The notes below the pieces were generated by a model. The model was not told the origin of the DNA. It was given only the letters and a program-made list of their open reading frames with translations, and ran no database searches. Below, piece by piece: positions 49,505 through 57,804 of a stretch of DNA of 64,000 nucleotides. The translations under genes were made by a program, and so were the position numbers. The DNA is taken from contig CAVTWL010000004.1 in the NCBI GenBank assembly GCA_963738375.1, forward strand, positions 1,872,599-1,936,598. The letters run 5' to 3'. The number at the start of each line of letters is the position of its first letter. Within the stretch, counting starts at the first letter, position 1. This DNA is from Bog-159 sp963738375. GTDB lineage: Bacteria > Acidobacteriota > Terriglobia > Bryobacterales > Bryobacteraceae.

Positions 49505-50030
49505 TCCGCAGTCCCTCAGGCAAGCCTCTTTGGTCAATCACTTCGTCCAGCACCCGCGTGATGCGCGGCGCCGACAGAGAGCTATCCTTCAATCACAGGC
49601 AACTCCTTAGTGAAACCATCGATTACCGTCAGCGCCCGAATCGCTCGCCCGTTCCCCAATGCATCCGACACGAAGTCGATGGACCACTCCTGATTCGGTC
49701 GGCTTAGAATGGGCATACCAGCTTTTCCCCGCTCCAAACGTTTTCGTTCGCGCCGGCGCACGCCCAAGCCGGCCTGTTAATAGATACGCCACAGCCGTTT
49801 GTGGTTTACGGTCTCGCCCGCACGCTCTAACAGCACACCCAGCCGCCGGTATCCGTAGCGAGGCTTCTGCTTCGCCAGTTCGATCAGCTTCTGCCGCAGA
49901 CGGGTATTGCGGTCCGGTCGAGGTTCATATCGGTAGGTGCTGCGATCCACGGCATTTGAGCTCGCAGGCGCGGCGTTCGCCGACTTCGAACTTTTTCATG
50001 GCGAACGGCACGTCCCCACGCACGCCTACG
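49505..50030 (-). pseudogene. IS3 OrfB (integrase core), broken and truncated
   Basis: Pieces: RPDRNTRLRQKLIELAKQKP region, RYGYRRLGVLLERAGETVNH, then LWRIY interrupted by TAA before QAGLGVRRRERKRL, then NQEWSIDFVSDALGNGRAIR with ALTVIDGFTKELPVIE, and after a shift RVLDEVIDQRGLPEGLRT. The stop is in frame (a CAA to TAA change fits), so this copy is truly dead. The last DDE glutamate region is missing. Confidence 0.8.
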
Positions 50031-50301
50031 AGTTCCATCCGTTTTTTGCGATGATCGCCTTCATCGCTTCCTTATCCAGGCTCAGATCCGCCACCATGTT
50101 CTTCAAACGGCGGTTTTCCTCTTCCAGTCGCCGCAGTCGCTTGGCGTCGCTCACTTGCATGCCACCGTACTTGCTCTTCCAGGCGTACAACGTGGCCTCG
50201 CTCACACCCAGTTCCCGGGCCGCCTCGCCGGTCTTCCGTCCCCCTTCCATCTGCTTTACCGCAGCTATCTTCTTTTCTTCGCTGTGCCGGCTCTTCTTCA
50301 T
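50026..50301 (-). CDS. IS3-family transposase OrfA
   Basis: 91 residues: MKKSRHSEEKKIAAVKQMEG, then a helix-turn-helix (KTGEAARELGVSEATLYAWK) and a leucine zipper (RLRRLEEENRRLKNMVADLS). Complete and typical of IS3 OrfA, which binds the terminal repeats. Without a working OrfB it cannot drive movement. Confidence 0.92.
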   Translation of the reverse strand: MKKSRHSEEKKIAAVKQMEGGRKTGEAARELGVSEATLYAWKSKYGGMQVSDAKRLRRLEEENRRLKNMVADLSLDKEAMKAIIAKNGWNS

Positions 50302-50635
50302 ATTCGATTCTCCTTTTCAAAGCTGGAGAACTCTAATTATGAATGGTAGAGATTTCGGGGGGCAGGTCACCGCCACACACAACTCGCTGAGTAAGTGGGT
50401 TTATTGTTTCGATTTGGAGCCTCCGCATTTGGGTGTTCCATTTACTGTTGAAGGCTGAGTTGGAGATTTGGTGGCAATAGCCAAGATGTTGATTCTATTA
50501 GCTCGGTGCCACATTTGAGTTTTCTTACGGCACGCGGGCGATTAGCGGCACAGTCAGTCGCGCGATATCTTTGGTTAATTCTAATTGCTATATCCCCTGG
50601 CCGCTCGATGCGGTGTGGTAAAAACAAAGGGCATT

Positions 50636-53119
50636 ATGGCAAAATTGAGCCACCTCGGCACTCCATCTTCATTGCTCGCCTTTGTGCAGGCCACCGCGAT
50701 GGCCCAGTCTCCGGATCATGTGCAATCGGCACATGCGGGCACTCCCCATCCGTACGCGACCGTGTTCGCTTTGTGTGCAATAATCTGCGTCAGCCTCTTG
50801 ACTGTAGTCACTCTCTTCAGCATTTACACGCCGACGAGTGCAAAACGGACGAGTGCTTGGCTTTCGGTTTTTGAACTGAATGCGGATTCCCTCGCGGGCA
50901 ACAGGGATCTGCTGATCATAAGCGTCGCAGGCTTGTTTCTAGAGATGCTACTCATTCGGTGGGTCTCATCAGAGATTACGATATTTGCCTATTTCAAAAA
51001 TTTCGTGTTGATAGCGTGTTTCCTGGGATTCGGCCTCGGCGCGTACCTGTGTCGCCAACCGATCAATATGCTGGCGACCTTAGGGTCGATGGTCTATTTC
51101 GCATTGATTATTAAGTTGCCGTGGGGAGCTCTTCGCGACTTGGTGCACACGTTGACAGGAATGCTGGGAGCGACCACCGAGGTAGATGTCTGGGGTGTGC
51201 CGACGCTACCGTGGAACGTTGAGACGTTCGCCGGTCTCGCTGTGACCTTGGCTGTAGTGATACCTATGTTTGCGCTCGCTTCGCTAATATTCATTCCGAT
51301 CGGCCAAGCGACCGCGCGACTCATGGAAGGCGCCCGGGACGGCATCCTTGCCTACTCGGTCAACATCGTCGGCAGCCTGTTCGGGGTCTTACTCTATACC
51401 TTGCTCTGCCTGTTCTATCAACCGCCACCGGTTTGGTTCGGCGTGGCTGGTTTGCTGGTGGTGCTGGGGTTCAAGACTCCCCGCGTGCGCATAGGAGCGG
51501 TTGCGGTATTCGGCTTTTGCATCGCCATGACGTGTCTGCCGACGTCGAACCGATCGGTTAGGGCGCTCAATGGCCTGGATACGACTGCCGCCAATACGGC
51601 GTGGTCGCCCTATCAGAAGTTAGACTGGGCGGCCAACATGCAGAAGGGCGAAGTCGTCGCCTACCACCTGATGACAAACGACAGCTGGTACCAATATGTG
51701 GTCAACCTTTCGGACCAGTTCATTCTTTCCCACTTCGATCTGTTTCAGGGCGTCCTGCCGAAATGGAACGCCTACAACATGCCGTATCACTTCTACCCCA
51801 AGCCACCGACCGTGCTCGTGCTCGGTTCAGGCATGGGAAATGATGTTGCGGCAGCCCTACGCAACTCGGCAGGCAGCGTTACGGCGGTTGAGATTGACCC
51901 TATGATCATTCGGCTGGGCAAGCGTTTGCATCCCGAGCAGCCGTATGCCGACCCGCGCGTGAAGATTATCAATGATGACGCGCGCAGCTACATTCAAAAC
52001 ACAAGAAGCCGGTTTGACCTGATCACGTTCTCGCTGCTTGATTCGCATACCACGAGTTCGCATTACTCCAATATTCGGATCGACAACTATGTCTATACCC
52101 GCGAGGCGATGACCGCGGCCAAGAAGCTGCTAAACCCCAACGGCGTCATGGTCGTCAAGTTCCAGGTCGGTAAGCCGTTCATCGCGGGCCGGCTAAAGGC
52201 GACCCTGGTCGACGTCTTCGGCGCGGAGCCTGTGCAGTTCACGGTGGATCAGTCGTTTAACGTATCGCCGGGCACTTTTTTTGTTTCCGGAGCGCGCGCG
52301 CCGATTGCTGCGGCTACCCAGCAGCCCGAGATGCGGCATTACTTGGAAACGCACTCGAATGTGCCGATGGAGCCTGCCCCTATTACCACTGATGATTGGC
52401 CGTTTTTTTATCAGCATGCGCCAGGACTCCCGAGCAGCGTCATCCTGGTGTCGCTCACCCTGGTTGTGGTCTGTTGGCAAGTCATGAACCGGACTGCCGT
52501 GCCGGTGAAGGAAATCGCCTGGCCCCTCTTTTTTCTGGGCGTCGGCTTCATGTTAATGGAATCGCAGATCGTAAGCCGCATGGCGTTGTTGTTCGGCACT
52601 ACGTGGCTCGTAAACTCTATTACGATTTCAGGGCTGTTGCTACTTATCGTCGGCGCCAACATGCTCGAGCGGGCGGGTCTCCGTCTGCCAACCACGGTGG
52701 TCTATGGCGGGCTGATTGCAACAATCGCGGTGGCTTATTTCGTTCCCGTTTCCAGTTTACTCGCGGAGTCGCATATCCTGAGAATCGGGGGTGCGGTATT
52801 AGTCCTCTGCACGCCCGTGTTCTTTGCAAGCATCCTCTTTATACGAGCCTTCTCGGCTGGAAACTTCGGCGGATCTGCACTTGGCTCAAACCTTCTGGGA
52901 TCATTGGTTGGAGGGCTTCTCGAATCCGTATCGATGTGGATCGGCCTACGTGCACTGTTGTTAGTCGCCATGGCCTTCTATCTAGCAGCATATGTTTATT
53001 CTCGACGGCGAAGCAATGTGAACAGCGACGTGCTTGCTAAGACTTCTTGTGAACGAGACAATACAGTATTTTTGCCACAGTTAAGCGTGAAAGCGGACTT
53101 GGAAGTGCCCCAAGGATAG
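50636..53119 (+). CDS. Membrane-embedded spermidine-synthase-like protein
   Basis: About 827 residues from ATG 50636. Several N-terminal helices (LLIISVAGLFLEMLLIRWVS, FVLIACFLGFGLGAYL) carry a Rossmann methyltransferase-like domain at about 400-590, then more helices to the end. The domain has VLVLGSGMGNDVAAALRNSA, VTAVEIDPMIIRLGKRLHPE and IINDDARSYI, but where SpeE has its catalytic DxxDP it reads ITFSLLDSHTTSSHY. It may therefore not make spermidine. Base composition is clearly lower in GC than the neighbouring genes, and it follows an IS remnant, so transfer is likely. Confidence 0.85.
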   Translation: MAKLSHLGTPSSLLAFVQATAMAQSPDHVQSAHAGTPHPYATVFALCAIICVSLLTVVTLFSIYTPTSAKRTSAWLSVFELNADSLAGNRDLLIISVAGLFLEMLLIRWVSSEITIFAYFKNFVLIACFLGFGLGAYLCRQPINMLATLGSMVYFALIIKLPWGALRDLVHTLTGMLGATTEVDVWGVPTLPWNVETFAGLAVTLAVVIPMFALASLIFIPIGQATARLMEGARDGILAYSVNIVGSLFGVLLYTLLCLFYQPPPVWFGVAGLLVVLGFKTPRVRIGAVAVFGFCIAMTCLPTSNRSVRALNGLDTTAANTAWSPYQKLDWAANMQKGEVVAYHLMTNDSWYQYVVNLSDQFILSHFDLFQGVLPKWNAYNMPYHFYPKPPTVLVLGSGMGNDVAAALRNSAGSVTAVEIDPMIIRLGKRLHPEQPYADPRVKIINDDARSYIQNTRSRFDLITFSLLDSHTTSSHYSNIRIDNYVYTREAMTAAKKLLNPNGVMVVKFQVGKPFIAGRLKATLVDVFGAEPVQFTVDQSFNVSPGTFFVSGARAPIAAATQQPEMRHYLETHSNVPMEPAPITTDDWPFFYQHAPGLPSSVILVSLTLVVVCWQVMNRTAVPVKEIAWPLFFLGVGFMLMESQIVSRMALLFGTTWLVNSITISGLLLLIVGANMLERAGLRLPTTVVYGGLIATIAVAYFVPVSSLLAESHILRIGGAVLVLCTPVFFASILFIRAFSAGNFGGSALGSNLLGSLVGGLLESVSMWIGLRALLLVAMAFYLAAYVYSRRRSNVNSDVLAKTSCERDNTVFLPQLSVKADLEVPQG

Positions 53120-53691
53120 GCCGACCCATGCTTTGCGCACCTGCGGGTTTCTGATAATAGGGAGCAAGTCGAGGGAGGGGAGATAACTTTCAACCGAACA
53201 GCTCTCGGACTCTCGAAACGTCCATAAGCCATGTCTGGCTGTCGATGGCAGTGACCTTTCCGAGCCTGGTTGGGTAACGGTCGGTTCGCGGCAAAGAACG
53301 CCATTTTTCAACGGTTGGAGGGTCCCGCCCAGCCTGGGCTCTTGGCAGATTCCGAACGTTTGACTTCGATAGAGCAGATTCCGCCAGTGCCTTCGCCAGG
53401 GCAATGGCGTAGCAACGTCGCTATTCTGCATCCGGTATCCTCAGGATGTGCAGTTCGGCGGCTGCGTCCGTCATCCCCAAACCCTATCCAAAGTACAATT
53501 ATGTAAGTTTTTATCGGGTCGTTACCTTCCAGACGCACAAAGAACGCCCTAAGCGGTACGCAAGTACAGGCAAAGTAGCAGAGTACTGGAAAACTAATCT
53601 TTAGCGCGAGGAGAAGCACGAAAGTCATCCAAGGGCAATTAAGAACAGGATAAGCAACAAGCCGCCGCCCACGACAAGCCAGAAGACCGTC
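53120..53691. other. Gene-free stretch of about 570 bases
   Basis: Short frames on both strands are not protein-like. No repeat, RNA gene or mobile-element end was recognised. An AATTATGTAAGTTTTTAT patch near 53497 is A/T-rich. It may be a decayed gene. Confidence 0.4.
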
Positions 53692-53943
53692 ATGTTAACA
53701 GAAATACCCGTCCGCCAGCCGGTGCTTGCGGCCTACATACAAAAGCCGTTCAAGCTTCGGGTGCGCTTTAAGGGAAAACTCCTCCAAGCCCAAGTGCGGC
53801 GCGATGGGCGCATCCGCTTCAAGGGTGTGCTGTACGATTCGCCTTCACTCGCTGGCGCGGCGGCGTGCGGTCGAAAAAGCTGCAACGGTTGGAAGTTCTG
53901 GGAGTATGAGCGGGCGAGCCGGGACTGGATACTGTTGGAATGA
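53692..53943 (+). CDS. Small RAMA-like domain protein
   Basis: 83 residues. The C-terminal 50 match the RAMA pattern (restriction enzyme adenine methylase associated): GRIRFKGVLYDSPSLAGAAA, then GRKSCNGWKFWEYERASRDW, ending ILLE. RAMA domains usually sit on DNA methyltransferases or DndB-like proteins and are thought to bind modified DNA. Here the domain is alone, with no methylase nearby, so it is an orphan or relic. The ATG has no clear ribosome site. Confidence 0.65.
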   Translation: MLTEIPVRQPVLAAYIQKPFKLRVRFKGKLLQAQVRRDGRIRFKGVLYDSPSLAGAAACGRKSCNGWKFWEYERASRDWILLE

Positions 53944-53973
53944 GCTGAGGCGGTAGAAGGCCGAAGGCGGTCC

Positions 53974-54001
53974 TTGACAATTTCTGACAGTCAGATAATC
54001 T
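53974..54001 (+). promoter_or_regulatory. Promoter with palindromic operator before the AbrB/RelE pair
   Basis: TTGACA at 53974-53979 and TAATCT at 53996-54001 (16-base spacer). Between them is a perfect palindrome TCTGACAGTCAGA at 53983-53995. Antitoxin-type regulators commonly repress their own promoter, so this is the likely operator. The ATG is only nine bases after the -10 box, so the mRNA may be nearly leaderless. Confidence 0.6.
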
Positions 54002-54009
54002 GAAGGGGT

Positions 54010-54324
54010 ATGGCAATAAAATCAACCACAACCCGAGAGCGGATCGGCCGCGTGGGCCAGCGGCGCCAGGTGGTCATTCCGCGGCACATGCTCGAAACCC
54101 TGAACCTCCAGGAGGGGGATTTTGTTGCGTTCGCCGAACAAAAGAATGGCGTGCTAATAGAGCCCCGCCGCGTGGTTGATCCCGACGATGTACTCTCTCC
54201 CGAAGAGAGCGCTCTCGTGAAAAAGGCCGAGAGCGAGATGCGCCAGGGGAAGTTCGTCACGCTCGCCCAACTCCGACATGAACTGGATCGTCCAAGTCCA
54301 CGACGGCGCCGCAAGACAGCTTAA
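54010..54324 (+). CDS. AbrB/MazE-type antitoxin
   Basis: 104 residues. The swapped-hairpin DNA-binding domain is RIGRVGQRRQVVIPRHMLET followed by LNLQEGDFVAFAEQKNGVLI. The C-terminal half (SPEESALVKKAESEMRQGKF) is helical and would clamp the toxin. It overlaps the toxin gene by 47 bases, the usual tight toxin-antitoxin arrangement. Confidence 0.9.
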   Translation: MAIKSTTTRERIGRVGQRRQVVIPRHMLETLNLQEGDFVAFAEQKNGVLIEPRRVVDPDDVLSPEESALVKKAESEMRQGKFVTLAQLRHELDRPSPRRRRKTA

Positions 54325-54505
54325 AGCAATCCCGCCCGACCGGCGGCAGCGCGTCATGGACGACATCGCCGCGTTCGAGGTGGACCCGATCCGCGGGCTG
54401 GTGAAGCCGCTCAAGGGGAAAGATCACAAAGGCCACGCGCAGGAGCAGTTCGTGCGGATGTATGATTTTGGGATACCGGAAGCCAAAATGGAAATTCCGG
54501 TTTAA
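54278..54505 (+). CDS. RelE/ParE-family toxin, short or damaged
   Basis: 75 residues: WIVQVHDGAARQLKAIPPDR, then VDPIRGLVKPLKG, the RelE fold start. Active RelE proteins go on with a YRIxY strand and a final R-H/Y element. Here the tail is QFVRMYDFGIPEAKMEIPV, with the Y-D-F pattern displaced and the last strand missing. It may be inactive. The Kelch gene starts 11 bases on, with a good GGGGGG-type ribosome site. Confidence 0.75.
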   Translation: MNWIVQVHDGAARQLKAIPPDRRQRVMDDIAAFEVDPIRGLVKPLKGKDHKGHAQEQFVRMYDFGIPEAKMEIPV

Positions 54506-54516
54506 GGGGGGCGACA

Positions 54517-55503
54517 ATGAACATCATTACAGCGATTCGGAATGGGGGTGCGGTGACTCCACTGCTCGCAGCCGGGATGGTCGTGAGTTGTGGAACGCTT
54601 CTCGGTCAGACCGTCAATTGGGTTGAACCAGCGGAGCAAACGAGCCCCTCTCCGCGAACGCTGATGGGGCTGGCATACTTTCCGCCGCAGGAGGCCATGG
54701 TGCTGTTTGGCGGTTCGGGTCTCAACGACACCTGGATCTGGCGGGGAGCGTGGCAGCAATTGTTCCCAGCCACGTCGCCATCGCCACGCTATACCAGCAT
54801 GGTTTACGACGGGGCTTCCGGCAACATCATGCTCTTTGGCGGCAGCTACGGGAGCGATTATTACAACGATACGTGGACTTGGGACGGCATTAATTGGACA
54901 CAGCAATTTCCGTCAGTCTCTCCACCGCCGCGGGTCACGGGGCAGATGGCATATGATCCGGTAATCCGGAGAGTGGTTATGTTTGGCGGATATGGCGCCG
55001 GTGGCTATCTTGGCGACACCTGGGTATGGGATGGCACCACTTGGACGGAGGCCAACCCCCAGCTTAACCCTGCGCCCCGCGAGTGGGCTGCGATGGCCTA
55101 CGACAACAACAGCAAGACCGTCATTTTATTCGGCGGCACGAACGATTGGGACAGTGACGCGTCCGGAGACACTTGGAGTTGGAATGGGAGAACCTGGAAG
55201 GTTCTGTCTCCGGCAACCGCCCCGTCGCGTAGAGCCGCGGCCGACATGGCGTTCGACCCCGCTCTGAACGCCGTGGTCCTGTTTGGAGGCGCGCTGAATG
55301 CGAAATGGCAAACCACGGCGGCAGACACGTGGACCTGGAATGGCACGGACTGGACGCAGATTAACCCTACCACGACGCCTTACGACCGATACAACTTCGG
55401 CATGGCCTACGATCCAGCGGTGAAGGGCATGATGATGTTCGGCGGATTCAGCAGCGGCCCAGCGTTGAACGACACTTGGTTCCTTGGCGAAACCCTGCAG
55501 TAG
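54517..55503 (+). CDS. Secreted Kelch-repeat beta-propeller protein
   Basis: 328 residues. A signal region (VTPLLAAGMVVSCGTLLG) is followed by six Kelch blades with the pattern MVYDGASGNIMLFGGSYG, NDTWTWDGINWTQ, PPPRVTGQMAYDPVIRRVVM, repeated regularly. This is an all-beta propeller with no catalytic motif seen; such proteins bind carbohydrates or proteins on the surface. It is unrelated to the toxin pair in function despite the short spacing. Confidence 0.88.
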   Translation: MNIITAIRNGGAVTPLLAAGMVVSCGTLLGQTVNWVEPAEQTSPSPRTLMGLAYFPPQEAMVLFGGSGLNDTWIWRGAWQQLFPATSPSPRYTSMVYDGASGNIMLFGGSYGSDYYNDTWTWDGINWTQQFPSVSPPPRVTGQMAYDPVIRRVVMFGGYGAGGYLGDTWVWDGTTWTEANPQLNPAPREWAAMAYDNNSKTVILFGGTNDWDSDASGDTWSWNGRTWKVLSPATAPSRRAAADMAFDPALNAVVLFGGALNAKWQTTAADTWTWNGTDWTQINPTTTPYDRYNFGMAYDPAVKGMMMFGGFSSGPALNDTWFLGETLQ

Positions 55504-55638
55504 TCGGCCACACGCCCGGCATCACAGCACCGGCGCTAATCGCCATTTTACACCTCAATTAATCGTCGCAGCCCACGGCGGTATATGCACATCCGCGCGC
55601 GGTTTGCGCCATCCCATTCAATGTGGCGTGAGGTGTTC

Positions 55639-55890
55639 TCAGGTCTTCTGTGGCTTGATATAGAGCAGAACCTCCGCAACGCTGGCTGGATCGCCAAGGT
55701 CGGCGAGGAGTTCGTCGCTCATATCAGTATCTTGGCCAACGGCCAAAGCGATAGAAGCGTATTTGGCTGGGAGCAGGTCACCGATCCGCTTCAATATCTT
55801 GCGTGCATCGCTCTTAGCTGACGGAATGCTGCCGAAACGGACGTACAGGTGGGCCTCATCTTGCGCAAGCCTTCCGATTCGTCCATACAC
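55639..55890 (-). CDS. Small hypothetical protein
   Basis: 83 residues from GTG 55890: YGRIGRLAQDEAHLYVRFGS, KSDARKILKRIGDLLPAKYA, LLADLGDPASVAEVLLYIKP. Composition is protein-like. The frame stays open about 27 codons upstream without a clear start (RRFAEPYSKRKV), so it may be the tail of a longer lost gene. No family recognised. Confidence 0.5.
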   Translation of the reverse strand: MYGRIGRLAQDEAHLYVRFGSIPSAKSDARKILKRIGDLLPAKYASIALAVGQDTDMSDELLADLGDPASVAEVLLYIKPQKT

Positions 55891-56149
55891 TTTACGTTTT
55901 GAATACGGCTCGGCGAATCGGCGTTCAAATCCGAAGCACTTGTCCCCGAACCCGCGGCCGCCCCGCTACCCGGTCACCACCCCAGAAAAACAGGCATCCC
56001 CAACCGTTTCAGTCCTTTTCACCCTGAGTCGGCCTGCCGTCCTCCCTCGCTCGTGCTCTCATGGAATCGGAGGAAACAGAGTATGACCGCTCTCAGCCCT
56101 GGCCCTGTCCGTGCAAAACTACGCCGCCCGCCAACACCAGCGGAGGGGA

Positions 56150-56640
56150 GGCTTTTATGCTCATTCTAAAGGCCAATTGGGTTCGTTCGTCAGAGTCTGG
56201 CCTCTCGCGCCCCTGCACATTTCTGCACACTTCCTCACACCGTCACACGCCAGCCCAGCCGCCGCCTGCGCCATCGGACTCCGGAAGCCCCGTCCCCAAG
56301 CCCCCCGCCCCAGCCTCAGCGCAGCTGCGCTCTTATGCTCATTCCAAAGGCCAATTGGGTTCGTTCGTCAGATTCTGGCCCTTCGCGCCCCTGCACATTT
56401 CTGCACAATTCCGCACACCGTCACACGCCAGCCCAGCCGCCGCCTGGGCCATCGGACTTCGGAAGCCCCGTCCCCAAGCCCCCGCCTCAACCTCAGGGCA
56501 GCTGCGCCTTTATGCTCATTCTAAAGACCAATTGGGTTCGTTCGTCAGATTTTGGGGCCGCGCGCCCCTGCACATTTCTGCACATTTCCGCACATTCCCG
56601 GCGTTCTCCGCTTCCGCCCAGGCCCCCAACTCCCCGGCGT
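56150..56640. repeat. Three tandem copies of a 178-bp repeat
   Basis: Units begin at about 56156, 56334 and 56511 (periods 178 and 177), each opening TATGCTCATTC and then AAGGCCAATTGGGTTCGTTC (GACC in copy 3). Each contains GCGCCCCTGCACATTTCTGC; copies 1 and 2 continue with CACCGTCACACGCCAGCCCA, and copy 3 is cut after about 130 bases. The period is not a multiple of three, so the copies fall in different frames and are not protein repeats. Inner CTGCACATTTC/CCGCACATTCC steps add a finer repeat. Confidence 0.9.
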
Positions 56641-56644
56641 CGCC

Positions 56645-56938
56645 TTATCGCCCGAAGATCTCGTTGGTCAGGTCTTCCTCGTTCCTCGGCCGCTGCTCCA
56701 ACCAGGCCCCCAGCACCAACGCCGCCGCCGACAACGTGAACGCCGCAATCGCCAAGCCATCCAAACCGCGCCGCCACACCAAACCGCCCGCCGTGATCGC
56801 CAGCCGCACCAGCCACCCGTACATGCTGCGCGGGCTTTGGCCCCGCCGCACCCGCACCAGGGATCGCCCCAGAAAATGCGCGAAGAGCAGGCACAACAAC
56901 CCAAGGGCGGCTCGCAGGATGTTGAGCGGGATGGGCAT
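56645..56938 (-). CDS. Small two-helix membrane protein
   Basis: 97 residues from ATG 56938: IPLNILRAALGLLCLLFAHF, a basic stretch (GRSLVRVRRGQSPRSMYGWL), LAIAAFTLSAAALVLGAWLE, and an acidic end (RPRNEEDLTNEIFGR). Two or three membrane helices. No family recognised. It is divergent from the hydrolase at 57010. Confidence 0.6.
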   Translation of the reverse strand: MPIPLNILRAALGLLCLLFAHFLGRSLVRVRRGQSPRSMYGWLVRLAITAGGLVWRRGLDGLAIAAFTLSAAALVLGAWLEQRPRNEEDLTNEIFGR

Positions 56939-57009
56939 GCTCTCAATTTGGCTCAACTGCGGCCCGTTTGCAAGCGCCCGTTTGCCACCACCCCCCGCGC
57001 CTTGCCACA

Positions 57010-57804
57010 ATGAGCCTCATGAGCCTGATGCAGCAGATCCGCGCCTTTCCCGTGCCGCGCCAAAACGTCGCCATCTGGTGGCTCGGCCAGAATGGCTTCA
57101 TCTTCAAAACCGCCGAAGGCACCCTCCTCTCCACCGACCTCTACCTCACCAACTCCTGCCACGAAGCCGGCGGTTGCAGCATCAACGTCGATCGTCAGGT
57201 GCCCATCCTGATCTCTCCGGAAGATCTGAACGTCGACCTCTACGCCTGTACCCACAATCACCCGGACCACACCGACCCGCAAACCATCGAGCGGCTGCGC
57301 CACAAAGACACCACCCAATTCATCGGCCCGCATCCAACCTGCGAAGTCTATCGCGCGCAAGGCGTGGAAACCGGACGCATCGTTCCCGCCTGGCCCTCCT
57401 GCCAACTGGAGTTCCGCGACGTGACCATCCACGGAACCTTCGCGCTCCCCACCGATGCCACCGATTTGAACCACATGGGCTACGTCTTCCAGTTCGGCAG
57501 CCGCGGTCCGCGCCTCTATATGACCGGCGACACCGATTACACCGAACTGCTGGCCTCCGCCGCCAGCCACAATCCGGACCTGATGATCACCTGCATCAAC
57601 GGCGGCTTCAATAACCTGTCGCACTATGAAGCGGCGCAGCTCGCGGCGCAGATCCGGCCCAAAGCGGCCATCCCGTGTCACTACGATATGTTCCCGGATA
57701 ACTCGGTCGATCCCGGACAATTCCGCGCCTCGCTAGCCTTGCGCGCGCCGGATGTCCGATACCTGCGGCTGGAACATGGCAAGCCGTTTCTGTTTGCCGC
57801 CTGA
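57010..57804 (+). CDS. UlaG-like metallo-beta-lactamase-fold hydrolase
   Basis: 264 residues. The metal motif is THNHPDHTDP at about residue 79 (HxHxDH), with further ligands in YMTGDTDY and AIPCHYDMFPDN. WWLGQNGFIFKTAEGTLLST is the UlaG-type N-terminus. UlaG opens L-ascorbate-6-phosphate; other members act on unknown lactones or phosphoesters. No ascorbate pathway genes are near, so the substrate is open. Confidence 0.92.
   Translation: MSLMSLMQQIRAFPVPRQNVAIWWLGQNGFIFKTAEGTLLSTDLYLTNSCHEAGGCSINVDRQVPILISPEDLNVDLYACTHNHPDHTDPQTIERLRHKDTTQFIGPHPTCEVYRAQGVETGRIVPAWPSCQLEFRDVTIHGTFALPTDATDLNHMGYVFQFGSRGPRLYMTGDTDYTELLASAASHNPDLMITCINGGFNNLSHYEAAQLAAQIRPKAAIPCHYDMFPDNSVDPGQFRASLALRAPDVRYLRLEHGKPFLFAA

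Larger units (their letters stand above)
49500..50374 (-). mobile_element. IS3-family insertion sequence remnant
   Basis: Contains intact orfA and a broken orfB. The likely terminal repeat lies at about 50356-50374, read on the minus strand as TGACCTGCCCCCCGAAATC. The other end is missing: orfB stops short near 49500 where integrase-like sequence begins, so the element is truncated and immobile. It separates the tldD/tldE pair from the lower-GC accessory stretch that follows. Confidence 0.8.

Noticed and set aside
56150..56640. CRISPR array
   Set aside because: Units are about 178 bases, nearly identical over their full length, with no short repeats separated by unique spacers, and no cas genes are present.
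56061..57614. 517-residue plus-strand frame through the 178-bp repeats
   Set aside because: The repeat period changes frame between copies, and its right half is the wrong frame of the UlaG-like gene.
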